Positions 1-7,892 of a stretch of 45,525 nt of DNA are shown piece after piece. The position numbers were made by a program, and so were the translations under genes. Position 1 is the stretch's first letter. Every line of letters starts with the position of its first letter. Source of the DNA: an uncultured Chromatiaceae bacterium (GTDB taxonomy: Bacteria > Pseudomonadota > Gammaproteobacteria > Tenderiales > Tenderiaceae); contig CALZIO010000017.1 of the NCBI GenBank assembly GCA_945787785.1, positions 1-45,525 on the forward strand, given 5' to 3'. The notes below the pieces were generated by a model. The model was not told the origin of the DNA and did not search any database. It saw nothing but the letters and a program-made list of their open reading frames with translations.

Positions 1-2
1 GC

Positions 3-113
3 ATTACGAACATTATGGACAAGCTAAACAACCGTCCGAGAAAATGTCTTGGCTTTAAAACGCCGAATCAGGTATTTTTCGGGATCGACCCACCGGTTGC
101 ACTAGGAAATTGA
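3..113 (+). CDS. IS30-family transposase, C-terminal fragment cut by window edge
   Basis: The frame starting at base 3 is open from the window edge to TGA at 111-113 and encodes the last 36 residues of a transposase. The stretch LNNRPRKCLGFKTPNQVFF is the hallmark C-terminus of IS30-family DDE transposases (usually N-x-R-P-R-K-x-L-G-x-x-T-P). The rest of the gene lies outside the window, so completeness and activity cannot be judged. The element's right inverted repeat should lie shortly downstream, but I could not define it without the left end. Confidence 0.85.
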   Translation: MTNIMDKLNNRPRKCLGFKTPNQVFFGIDPPVALGN

Positions 114-204
114 ATCCGCGCCCTATTTTAAGATCTTAACTCATAGATACTGACTTCTCTTTAATTTGTTCAAATAATAGCCATTGGAAACAAACAAATG
201 GGGT

Positions 205-266
205 CGGTCTCGAATTAATTCGCTGCCCGTGATACGATTCGGTCTAGTAAGGCAGAGAGGAGACCG
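205..266. repeat. Inverted repeat just upstream of the RAYT gene
   Basis: CGGTCTC at 205-211 is exactly mirrored by GAGACCG at 260-266, which ends two bases before the RAYT start codon at 269. The left arm sits in a GGGGTCGGTCTCGAATTAAT context. From memory, similar GGGGTC-containing motifs lie next to RAYT genes in other gammaproteobacteria. The right arm includes the purine-rich Shine-Dalgarno region (GAGAGGAGA), so the hairpin could both mark the transposase end and influence its translation. The stem is short, so function is inference. Confidence 0.4.
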
Positions 267-268
267 AA

Positions 269-961
269 ATGGCCCGCTTACCTCGTTATTTTGTTGAAGG
301 TCAGCCGCAGCATCTCATCCAACGTGGCAATAATCGCGAGCCGGTTTTTGCGGCTGAGAGCGATTACCGCTTTTACCTAGATTGCCTGCAAGATGCGGCT
401 GATCGGCACGGCTGTGCGATTCATGCATACGTGTTAATGACTAATCATGTTCACCTTCTCGCCACCCCGGCAACCCCAGAGAGCCTTTCCAAAACACTGC
501 AATCCGTTGGGCGTCGCTACGTTCAATATTTCAACTACACTTATGAGCGAACCGGCACGTTGTGGGAAGGTCGTTATAAAGCAACGGTGATAGACAGTGA
601 GGCTTATCTGTTGACCTGTATGCGCTACATTGAGTTGAATCCGGTGCGGGCCGGGATGGTAGGCCATCCCAGCGATTACCCGTGGTCAAGCTATCGCGCC
701 AATGCAGTGGGGGACGACAACGCTATATTAACAACCCAGTTACTCTACCGACGGCTTGGCCGCAGTGCTGTAGCACGGCAGGCTGCTTATCGACAACTGT
801 TTCGTGCACAGATTGGCAAAGCCGATTTGGAAGCGATTCGTGAAGCGACGAACAAGGCATGGGTGTTGGGTAATGACCGCTTTCGAGAGAAGGTGGAAGC
901 GCTTGCAGGGCGTCGATCGACGCCTCGACCAAGAGGTAGGCCGCGCAAAGAGTCCAGCTAA
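269..961 (+). CDS. REP-associated tyrosine transposase (RAYT, Y1/HUH family)
   Basis: A 230-residue single-strand DNA transposase of the IS200-like Y1 superfamily, RAYT branch. The HUH motif is visible as H60-V-H62 in the context MTNHVHLL. The predicted nucleophile is Y120 in RYIELNPVRAG, matching the Y-I-x-x-N-P-V context of the E. coli RAYT. The N-terminal ARLPRYFVEGQPQHLIQRGNN block is also typical of the family. RAYTs are normally single-copy and cut or join palindromic REP-like sequences rather than moving as classical insertion sequences. It has a good Shine-Dalgarno (GAGGAGA) and a fully open frame, so it is probably intact. It adjoins an IS30 fragment, marking a mobile patch at the left edge. 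Confidence 0.92.
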   Translation: MARLPRYFVEGQPQHLIQRGNNREPVFAAESDYRFYLDCLQDAADRHGCAIHAYVLMTNHVHLLATPATPESLSKTLQSVGRRYVQYFNYTYERTGTLWEGRYKATVIDSEAYLLTCMRYIELNPVRAGMVGHPSDYPWSSYRANAVGDDNAILTTQLLYRRLGRSAVARQAAYRQLFRAQIGKADLEAIREATNKAWVLGNDRFREKVEALAGRRSTPRPRGRPRKESS

Positions 962-1351
962 TTAGAGGCCTACCACCTTACTTCTGAAATCAATCGTCCG
1001 CTTACGCGGGACTCGTGCTAGTCATAGCCTAACTCTGAACGGAGGCTATCAGGAGGGGGCAGTCGTTGAACTTGTAGTCAGCGAACGGCTCTTGATGGCA
1101 ATTGCAGTAGTTTAATGACTAAATACCGAATGGCGGCGAACTCTGTATATATGTGTATTTACATATCTTGGACAGCTGGTATAGAAAATACTTTATAAGA
1201 AAAGGTATTTTATTAACGGAATTCCTAGTGCTTAAATTTAGTCAGGATTTTAAGACAACCATCATAGTCTATGTCAGAATAGTTCGTATGCAGTGAATGG
1301 CCGAAGATGCCTAATAATAAATCAACCTCGTCCAGATACAGGGAGAGTGTC
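962..1351. other. Intergenic region without a recognisable gene
   Basis: About 390 bases between the RAYT gene and the LolA-like gene. It contains short dyads (for example around GTCCGC...GCGGGAC near 1000-1015) and an AT-rich stretch at about 1140-1220 that could hold the promoter of the following five-gene operon. TTGGAC at 1168-1173 is a possible -35 box but no good -10 follows at the right distance. I see no convincing coding sequence or RNA gene. Confidence 0.5.
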
Positions 1352-2113
1352 GTGCATATTACTGTTCCAAGACTATTGTCTGTAATTTTTTCAATTCAAA
1401 TCATTAGTTCGCCGTCAGTTAATGCAGAAGAGGCACGCGATATCGTGCGCCAGTCTATCGATCATTGGCGGGGTACGTCTTCTGTCGGTGAGATGACGAT
1501 GATCATTCACCGCCCCGACTGGGAGCGCAGCATGTCGATGCAGGCCTGGACTCAGGGTGACAAGAAATCGCTGGTGCGTGTGACAGCGCCACAAAAAGAT
1601 CGCGGCAACGGCACTTTGATGATCGATAACAGCATGTGGAACTATTCGCCCAAGGTAAACCGTGTCATCAAAGTGCCATCATCCATGATGGGACAGAGCT
1701 GGATGGGATCCGATTTTTCCAACAAGGATGTCTCCCGTGCCGACGATATTGTCGACCAGTACACACATACACTTATCGAAACCATCGAGAAGGATGGTCA
1801 TAAAGTCCATGTGATTGAATCGATTCCACTGGAAGAGGCGGCTGTGGTCTGGGGTAAGGAGGTGCTGCGCATCCGCGATGATCATGTCTTGATCAAACAG
1901 AGCTACTTTGACCAGGAGGGTGAGCTGGTCAAGGAGTTGGAGTCACTCAAGATCGGCGAGATGGGGGGTCGGGTGGTGGCATTGCAACAGCGAATGTCTA
2001 AAGTGGATGAGCCTGATGATTGGACCGAGATGCAAGTGAAGAGTATGAACTTCGATGTAGAACTCGACGATAACTTGTTTACCCTGGCCAACTTGCGTAA
2101 CCCTCGAAACTAG
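1352..2113 (+). CDS. LolA-like outer-membrane lipoprotein-sorting protein (PF17131 type)
   Basis: Periplasmic LolA-fold protein of the branch annotated as outer membrane lipoprotein-sorting protein. The diagnostic core is present: MWNYSPKVNRVIKVPSSMMG followed by WMGSDFSNKDV, the family's W-x-Y-x-P-x-x-x-R-V-I and GSDF-x-x-x-D blocks. I chose the GTG at 1352 because GGGAGA lies five bases upstream and a signal peptide follows (HITVPRLLSVIFSIQIISS, cleavage near VNA/EEA); an ATG at 1307 would add 15 residues but has no ribosome binding site. It is the first gene of a five-gene operon, 14 bases before a permease gene. By analogy with LolCDE plus LolA it may receive a lipid or lipoprotein from the ABC complex. 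The substrate is unknown. Confidence 0.85.
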   Translation: MHITVPRLLSVIFSIQIISSPSVNAEEARDIVRQSIDHWRGTSSVGEMTMIIHRPDWERSMSMQAWTQGDKKSLVRVTAPQKDRGNGTLMIDNSMWNYSPKVNRVIKVPSSMMGQSWMGSDFSNKDVSRADDIVDQYTHTLIETIEKDGHKVHVIESIPLEEAAVVWGKEVLRIRDDHVLIKQSYFDQEGELVKELESLKIGEMGGRVVALQQRMSKVDEPDDWTEMQVKSMNFDVELDDNLFTLANLRNPRN

Positions 2114-2127
2114 CAGGCTGATCAAGA

Positions 2128-3357
2128 ATGAATATCGCCCTGCATTTGGCCTGGAGAAACCTGTGGCGACATCCGCGTCGCACCTGGCTCACGATTGGCG
2201 CAATGGTGTTTTCCAATATTATTCTGGTGTTCATGCTGTCATTACAGTTTGGCATGTACGCCATGATGATCGATAACACCTTGGCCGTGTTTACCGGTCA
2301 TATGCAGGTACAGGTGCCTGGCTATAAAGATGATATGAAAATGCGGCAGAGTATTCCGGATGCCGCGGCGCTTGGTGCGACCTTAAGAGAAAGTCTGGCT
2401 ATCGACACTATCGCGGTGCGTGCCTCGACCTTTGCACTGGCATCGAGTGAGGAGCGTAGTTTTGGCATACAGATTATTGGTGTTCAGCCCGAGCAAGAAT
2501 CTGGTGTTTCCACTTTGCCTGGATTGTTGAGGGAGGGATCGTATCTGGCTGATCCTAATGCCAGTGAGGTGGTGATTGGCAGTGTGCTGGCGCGTAACAT
2601 GCGAGTCTCGGTGGGTGACGAGCTGACGCTACTCGGCAACGGGCGCGACGGTTCTTTTGCCGCGGCGGTGGTTAACGTTGTTGGCATCATTGACAGCGGC
2701 ATGCCGGATCTTGACCGCAGCATCGCCCAGATGCCGCTAGCTGTTTTTCAGGATGTGTTTTTTATGGGAAATCATGCCAATGAAATCGTTATAAAAACGG
2801 CTGACTTATCATTAGTCGCGGAGACCAAACAGAAGGTTGAAGGATTGTTGCCGGCCAACGCTGATTTGGTCGTGCATGATTGGGATGCCTTGCAGCCGGG
2901 TCTGAAGCAGGCTATTCAGGCGGACCTGGCCAGTGCCTGGTTTATGTATGGGGTGCTGATCATTCTTGTAGCCTTTAGCGTATTAAACACGATGTTGATG
3001 TCGGTGCTCGAGCGTACCCGTGAATTCGGTATTGTGATGGCGCTGGGCCTTAAGCCGGGTCGCTTGGGGCGACTCATCATGCTGGAAACAACGCTGATGG
3101 GTGGAATGGGCTTGGCGCTGGGTGTGTTGTTTGGTGGCGGCCTGGTTCTTGTGTTAGGTGTTAATGGCTTTAGTTATCCCGGTATGGAAGAGATGGCCGA
3201 GCAATTTAACATGCCGTCACGTATTTACCCGCATCTGCAATTGATTCCTTTACTGCTTGGTCCCGGCATTGTGTTTATCAGCAGTTTGCTTGCTTCAATC
3301 TGGCCCGCTGCCCGACTGCACTTATTGCAACCGGTACAGGCGATGAGGGCTGCATGA
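2128..3357 (+). CDS. ABC transporter permease, MacB/LolC (FtsX) type, first of two
   Basis: A 409-residue type VII ABC permease. It opens with HLAWRNLWRHPRRTWLTIGA, the amphipathic RN-x-x-R-x-x-R lead typical of LolC/LolE/MacB. One membrane helix follows at about 22-44, then a large periplasmic domain (about 50-270) with the MacB_PCD pattern. Three C-terminal helices (about 272-295, 325-355, 378-400) carry the FtsX signature MSVLERTREFGIVMALGLK that couples to the ATPase. Its stop codon overlaps the next permease start by four bases (ATGA), implying translational coupling and a heterodimer. Such transporters work mechanically on envelope substrates rather than pumping small solutes across the membrane. 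Substrate inference rests on the flanking LolA-like and beta-barrel genes. Confidence 0.9.
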   Translation: MNIALHLAWRNLWRHPRRTWLTIGAMVFSNIILVFMLSLQFGMYAMMIDNTLAVFTGHMQVQVPGYKDDMKMRQSIPDAAALGATLRESLAIDTIAVRASTFALASSEERSFGIQIIGVQPEQESGVSTLPGLLREGSYLADPNASEVVIGSVLARNMRVSVGDELTLLGNGRDGSFAAAVVNVVGIIDSGMPDLDRSIAQMPLAVFQDVFFMGNHANEIVIKTADLSLVAETKQKVEGLLPANADLVVHDWDALQPGLKQAIQADLASAWFMYGVLIILVAFSVLNTMLMSVLERTREFGIVMALGLKPGRLGRLIMLETTLMGGMGLALGVLFGGGLVLVLGVNGFSYPGMEEMAEQFNMPSRIYPHLQLIPLLLGPGIVFISSLLASIWPAARLHLLQPVQAMRAA

Positions 3358-4586
3358 TGCGATCTATGGTAATTGTTTCCCGGTTGGCATGGCGCAATCT
3401 GTGGCGCAATCATCGTCGTACCATGATTATGCTCACGGCTGTTTCTATTGGTGTCTGGGCAATGATATTCATGACTGCGTTGATGCGTGGCATGGTGAAT
3501 GAAATGATCCGCGATACCGTAAGAAATCTGCCGGGGCATGTGCAGATTCATCATTCTGAATATCGCGATGATCCGAGTGTAGTGAATTCAATCCCTCAAC
3601 CTACAGGTGAATTGCTGGCGGCACTTGAGAGCCCAGAGGTTGTTGCGTGGGCGAGTCGAGTCCGTGTGCCCGCTGTCATTTCCAGTGAGCGGGAGTCACG
3701 CAGCGTGACGTTGTTGGGTATCGATCCTGCGCGGGAAAGCACGATTTCTTTTGTCGCTGATGATATAGCCGAAGGACGTTTTCTGGACGACGGTGCCGAT
3801 AACGGCGTCATCATCGGGCGTAAGTTAGCGGACACGCTAGACACCGAGCTTGGTAAACGGGTTGTCATCATGAGCCAAGATCCAGACAATGAAATCGCTG
3901 ACCGTGGTTTTCGGGTAGTCGGCGTGTTTGATGCAAAAACGCAGCAGCTGGAAGAGAGCTTCATCTTTACCGGAATCAAAACAAGCCAGAAACTTCTCAA
4001 GATCGGTGACCGTGTGCACGAGGTGGCAATCATCGGCCCTGACTTCCGTAATGTCGCCCCCATGTATAAAAATATTGCCGCAGCTACCGGGCCCGGTTTT
4101 AGTGTTTTGCCGTGGAATGAACTCGATAGTTATATAGGGACGATGCTGGGCGTGATGGATGGTTTTGTACTGGTGTGGATTGTGGTGGTGTTTCTGGCTC
4201 TCTCGTTTGGACTGGTGAATACACTGGTGATGGCGGTGTTCGAACGAGTGCGTGAAATTGGTTTAATGTTGGCACTGGGTATGAAGCCAATCATGATACT
4301 TGGACAGATTATTGTGGAATCCTTGCTGCTGCTGCTGATTGGTCTAGCGATTGGTAATGCACTTGCCTGGCTCAGCGTGGTGCCACTGCAAGGAGGGATC
4401 GATGTGTCCATCGTTGCCGAAGGCATGGAAATGTTTGGCGCCTCGGCCGTGCTTTACCCGGAGTTGTTGATTGCCGATGTCATCATGGCCAATGTGATTG
4501 TGATACTACTGGGTTTTGTGGCCAGCCTGTCGCCGGCCTGGCGCGCCTCCCGTTATCAACCGATTGAAGCAATTACCAAGGTTTAA
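3354..4586 (+). CDS. ABC transporter permease, MacB/LolE (FtsX) type, second of two
   Basis: A 410-residue paralogue of the preceding permease with the same architecture: RNLWRNHRRTMIMLTAVSIG at the N-terminus, a periplasmic domain, and three C-terminal helices with MAVFERVREIGLMLALGMK. The presence of two different permeases with one ATPase mirrors LolC-LolE-LolD rather than homodimeric MacB. It overlaps the upstream gene by four bases and ends two bases before the ATPase start. The two permeases are similar in length and motif order but clearly divergent in sequence, so they are an old duplication. Confidence 0.9.
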   Translation: MMRSMVIVSRLAWRNLWRNHRRTMIMLTAVSIGVWAMIFMTALMRGMVNEMIRDTVRNLPGHVQIHHSEYRDDPSVVNSIPQPTGELLAALESPEVVAWASRVRVPAVISSERESRSVTLLGIDPARESTISFVADDIAEGRFLDDGADNGVIIGRKLADTLDTELGKRVVIMSQDPDNEIADRGFRVVGVFDAKTQQLEESFIFTGIKTSQKLLKIGDRVHEVAIIGPDFRNVAPMYKNIAAATGPGFSVLPWNELDSYIGTMLGVMDGFVLVWIVVVFLALSFGLVNTLVMAVFERVREIGLMLALGMKPIMILGQIIVESLLLLLIGLAIGNALAWLSVVPLQGGIDVSIVAEGMEMFGASAVLYPELLIADVIMANVIVILLGFVASLSPAWRASRYQPIEAITKV

Positions 4587-4588
4587 TT

Positions 4589-5281
4589 ATGAGTACTGTA
4601 CGCTGCGTTGAATTATGCCGAACCTTCAAACAAGGTGATCTTGAGGTGGTTGGGCTGGATCATGTCTCTATTGAGATAGAGCAGGGTGAGTTTGTCTGCC
4701 TCGTGGCGCCTTCCGGTGGTGGCAAGACGACGCTATTGAATGCCATTGGTGGTTTGGATCGGCCCGATGCAGGTGAAATCTGGATAGGTGATAAGCGCAT
4801 CGATAATCTGAGTAAAGGCGATCTGGCGGAGATGCGACTCAACAATATTGGCTTTGTGTTCCAGGCCTACAACCTAATTCCGGTGTTAACTGCACGCGAA
4901 AACGTGGAATTCGTGATGCATGTGCAGGGTGTGTCCGCCGAGGAACGACGCCGTAAATCAGAAGCCGTGTTGGCAGAAGTTGGGCTCGAAGGACTGGAAG
5001 ATCGGCGGCCTGCCAAGATGTCAGGCGGCCAGCAACAGCGCGTAGCAGTGGCACGCGCCATCGTGTCCGAACCCACCATGGTGCTGGCAGATGAACCGAC
5101 AGCAAACTTGGACTCGCACACAGCGGAGCAGTTGATTGATCTCTTTATGTCGTTAAACAAGAAACATAAAACAACCTTCATTATTGCAACGCATGATCAG
5201 CGGGTAGTGGCCTATGCCCGCCGTATCGTCAAAATGTTGGATGGCCAGGTGGTCGAGGACATTAGTCAACAGCCCGCATGA
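4589..5281 (+). CDS. ABC transporter ATP-binding protein, LolD/MacB type
   Basis: A 230-residue cytoplasmic ATPase that would energise the two preceding permeases. Visible motifs: Walker A APSGGGKTT (A40-T48), Q-loop in NIGFVFQAYNL, signature MSGGQQQRVAVARA, Walker B MVLADEPTANLD and the H-loop in IIATHDQ. The family's length and order match LolD. One oddity is that the first glycine of the P-loop (usually G-x-S/T-G-x-G-K) is alanine here (A40). The rest of the loop is intact, so activity is likely retained. It lies two bases after the second permease and overlaps the beta-barrel gene by four bases. Confidence 0.92.
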   Translation: MSTVRCVELCRTFKQGDLEVVGLDHVSIEIEQGEFVCLVAPSGGGKTTLLNAIGGLDRPDAGEIWIGDKRIDNLSKGDLAEMRLNNIGFVFQAYNLIPVLTARENVEFVMHVQGVSAEERRRKSEAVLAEVGLEGLEDRRPAKMSGGQQQRVAVARAIVSEPTMVLADEPTANLDSHTAEQLIDLFMSLNKKHKTTFIIATHDQRVVAYARRIVKMLDGQVVEDISQQPA

Positions 5282-6561
5282 GCAACAGTTTATTTCGCTG
5301 GTTTTTAATAGTCGTTTTCGGCGTAGCACTAAACGTACAGGCCGCAGACAAAGCCCGCTATGAATTTGGTGGTCACGTAAAAACACGCGGCACAGTTCAG
5401 ACTTTTCCGGACGATAGTGCAATTAATGCACTCACAGGTTCGAGCGCCAAGGATTTCGATTCGGATCTCCGCTTATTGTTCAGTGCGGACAAGGGTGCCT
5501 GGGATTTCAAGACGGATGGCCAGGCATTCGTGTTGTATGGTGATACCGTTGAGTACACGCGTGACCTGGTTGAGCAGGCACCGATTTACGAGACGTTGTT
5601 TGGTAGGCAGCCCAATGATGACAGGCGTTGGTGGGACCTGACAAATATCTTCGAGGATCACGACAAGCTGGCTGTGATTGGCAGGCTCGATCGTTTGTCG
5701 GTAGGTTATACCGGTGCAAACACAGCGATTCGCTTCGGCCGCCAAGCCATCAGTTGGGGCAATGGGCTGATGTTTTCGCCAATGGATATCGTTAACCCTT
5801 TTGATCCCACCCAGGTTGATACCGAATACAAGTCGGGTGACGATATGTTGTATGGCCAGTTTTTGCGCGGCAACGGCGATGACATACAGGCGACTTATGT
5901 TGTTCGCCGTAACCCGCTAACGGGGTCTGTTGAATCGGATCAGGCTACGCTGGCTGGCAAGTATCACGGTTTTGCCGGTGCGGCCGAGTTTGATGTGTTG
6001 GCGGCACGCCACTACGCAGATGCATTGGTCGCGCTCGGTGGTGGTCTTGATGTCGGTGGCGCTGTCTGGCGTAGCGACCTGGTGTTAAATGACACGGATA
6101 GTGAAGGGGTGATCGCGCAGTTCGTCATCAACACAAGTTATTCATGGGTGTGGGGTGACAAGAATGTCAGCGGCAGTGCTGAATATTATTTCAATGGGTT
6201 TGGTCAACGTGATGGTTGTTACTCACCAGACTGTTTGGCCAGTAATCCAGAGCTAATCAAACGTATTAGTCGACGGCAACTTTTTAATCTGGGGCGGCAT
6301 TACCTGGGTGGCAGCCTGATGATCGAAATGACACCGCTGTTCACGCTGACGCCGAACCTGTTTTGGAATGTTGGAGATGGCAGTGCTTTGTTGCAGGTGG
6401 TTACCCAGAATAGCCTGGGCGATAATCTGGTATTACTGGGTGCGTTGGGTGTGCCGATGGGTCCGAACGGTACTGAATATGGTGGCATTGATACTGGTGT
6501 TCCTGGCGTCTATTTTTCCAGTGATTTGAGCTTGTTTCTGCAGCTCGGCTGGTATTTCTAG
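5278..6561 (+). CDS. Predicted outer-membrane beta-barrel protein closing the ABC operon
   Basis: A 427-residue protein with a cleavable signal peptide (cleavage near VQA/ADK, residue 22). The mature part alternates polar and aromatic residues in the manner of beta-strands and ends in LQLGWYF, a terminal aromatic typical of BAM substrates. I do not recognise a named family with certainty; the early pattern (RYEFGGHVKTRG, then AIRFGRQAISWGNG) resembles DUF1302-type and alginate-porin-like barrels. It overlaps the ATPase gene by four bases, so it is co-translated with the transporter. The operon thus spans inner membrane, periplasm and outer membrane. It may be the outer-membrane end of the pathway, but that is inferred from context. 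Confidence 0.75.
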   Translation: MSNSLFRWFLIVVFGVALNVQAADKARYEFGGHVKTRGTVQTFPDDSAINALTGSSAKDFDSDLRLLFSADKGAWDFKTDGQAFVLYGDTVEYTRDLVEQAPIYETLFGRQPNDDRRWWDLTNIFEDHDKLAVIGRLDRLSVGYTGANTAIRFGRQAISWGNGLMFSPMDIVNPFDPTQVDTEYKSGDDMLYGQFLRGNGDDIQATYVVRRNPLTGSVESDQATLAGKYHGFAGAAEFDVLAARHYADALVALGGGLDVGGAVWRSDLVLNDTDSEGVIAQFVINTSYSWVWGDKNVSGSAEYYFNGFGQRDGCYSPDCLASNPELIKRISRRQLFNLGRHYLGGSLMIEMTPLFTLTPNLFWNVGDGSALLQVVTQNSLGDNLVLLGALGVPMGPNGTEYGGIDTGVPGVYFSSDLSLFLQLGWYF

Positions 6562-6626
6562 TTCTTAGTAACTATTTTATGGCCTTACCAATTTATAAAA
6601 CTGCTCATATATTTCGAGCAACCAAT

Positions 6627-6735
6627 AGCCTCTAATTAGTCGTCATTCCGGCGTACACCCAAAGGGCACAAGTACCGGAATCCATTCAGATAACAGATTA
6701 ATAGATTAGATTCCGGCATGCGCCGGAATGACGAT
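6627..6735. repeat. Palindromic repeat element, copy 1 (AGCCTCTAATTAG end, GTCATTCCGGCG arms)
   Basis: CGTCATTCCGGCG at 6641-6653 is perfectly mirrored at 6721-6733 (13-base arms), with a further ACCGGAATCC/GATTCCGG pair inside. The left border AGCCTCTAATTAGT (from 6627) matches the ends of two other elements at 7687 and 14132, and the segment CGTCATTCCGGCGTACACCC plus the following AAAGGGCACAAG reappears almost unchanged, inverted, at 14291-14323. The right AGAGGCT end is missing, so this copy is probably truncated. No coding potential. Confidence 0.75.
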
Positions 6736-6788
6736 GTAGAAAAATATCAGAGTATCACGTAGCTAAAAAATCAAATCGAATGGGATGA

Positions 6789-7637
6789 ATGCCTAAACTA
6801 CTGCTAATCTCACTGGCGATGCTAGCCTTCGCCGCTAATTCTGTCTTGTGCCGCATGGCGCTTGGTGAGGCCGTGATTGATGCGGCATCTTTTACCAGCA
6901 TTCGGCTGATAAGTGGCGCAATCACCTTAACAGTAATCTTATTGTTCAATAGTTCCCATGTTGAACGCAGCGCAGTTAGCTTTGATCCGCTCGCAAGTCT
7001 GATGTTGTTTCTGTATGCCATCTTTTTTTCCTTCGCCTATATTGAGCTTGCTACCGGTACGGGAGCATTAATCCTGTTTGGTGTAGTGCAATTAACAATG
7101 GTGATTGCTGGAGTATTGCAAGGCGAGCGTTTTAAACCTGCAGCCTGGTTTGGGATGCTGCTGGCCTTCTCAGGGCTTGTTTATTTGATGCTGCCCGGTG
7201 TTGCCGCGCCATCGTTAACGGGGGCTGTATTCATGATGCTGTCAGGGCTGGCCTGGGGTATCTATTCGCTTCGAGGTAAGGGGGTTGCCAAACCTGTTAT
7301 TGCAACGGCGAAGAATTTTATTGGTACCGTGCCATTGGTATTAATTTCCAGTGCACTGTTTTGGCAAAGCCTTCAGTTGTCGTTGAGTGGAGTGATTCTG
7401 GCTGTGCTCTCAGGTGCTATCGCCTCTGCACTTGGCTATGTGATCTGGTATACAGTATTACCCTCCATCACACCCAGCCGCGCCGCAACGGTGCAGTTGT
7501 CCGTTCCTGTGATTGCGGCTATTGGTGGCGTGGTATTGATGGATGAACTATTCACCTTGCGGTTGATTATTGCCAGTCTTGCCGTGCTGGGTGGAATCGT
7601 GATTACTATCATGGTTAAAAACCGAGCAGCTAACTGA
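6789..7637 (+). CDS. EamA/DMT-family membrane transporter
   Basis: A 282-residue integral membrane protein with about ten hydrophobic segments in two repeated halves of five, as in EamA (drug/metabolite transporter superfamily) permeases. The second half contains SALGYVIWYTVLPSITPSRA followed by TVQLSVPVIAAIGGVVLMDE, the usual EamA C-terminal signature. Substrates in this superfamily range from amino acids to nucleosides and cannot be predicted from sequence. It is monocistronic, lying between two palindromic repeat elements, and is not obviously linked to the adjacent antiporter. Confidence 0.88.
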   Translation: MPKLLLISLAMLAFAANSVLCRMALGEAVIDAASFTSIRLISGAITLTVILLFNSSHVERSAVSFDPLASLMLFLYAIFFSFAYIELATGTGALILFGVVQLTMVIAGVLQGERFKPAAWFGMLLAFSGLVYLMLPGVAAPSLTGAVFMMLSGLAWGIYSLRGKGVAKPVIATAKNFIGTVPLVLISSALFWQSLQLSLSGVILAVLSGAIASALGYVIWYTVLPSITPSRAATVQLSVPVIAAIGGVVLMDELFTLRLIIASLAVLGGIVITIMVKNRAAN

Positions 7638-7686
7638 TCAGCTCGCATCGACTTGTCAGCAAGATAAAGGCACAATGTTTCTATCA

Positions 7687-7847
7687 AGGAGCCTCTGATC
7701 AAGTCATGAACGAATATCTTGAGTCCAAAATGTCCAACTTCTTTGTTGCAAATCTTCGCAATAGCTGGCTATTCCGTGCGATTTTCGCCTCGAATTTGAA
7801 CATTTTGAATCTCAATCTTTTTCGCCCAGACTTAATTAGAGGCTCCT
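7687..7847. repeat. MITE-like palindromic element, copy 2
   Basis: The 17-base ends AGGAGCCTCTGATCAAG (7687-7703) and CTTAATTAGAGGCTCCT (7831-7847) are inverted copies with two mismatches. Inside, TGAGTCCAAAATGTCCAA on the left pairs imperfectly with TTGAACATTTTGAATCTCA on the right, so nearly all of the 161 bases can fold into one long hairpin. The ends match the element at 14132-14343 but the core does not. It contains no open frame and fills most of the gap between the EamA gene and the antiporter gene. Confidence 0.75.
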
Positions 7848-7892
7848 AAAAATATTCCTGGTATATAACCTCAAAAAAAACGTAGTGACATT

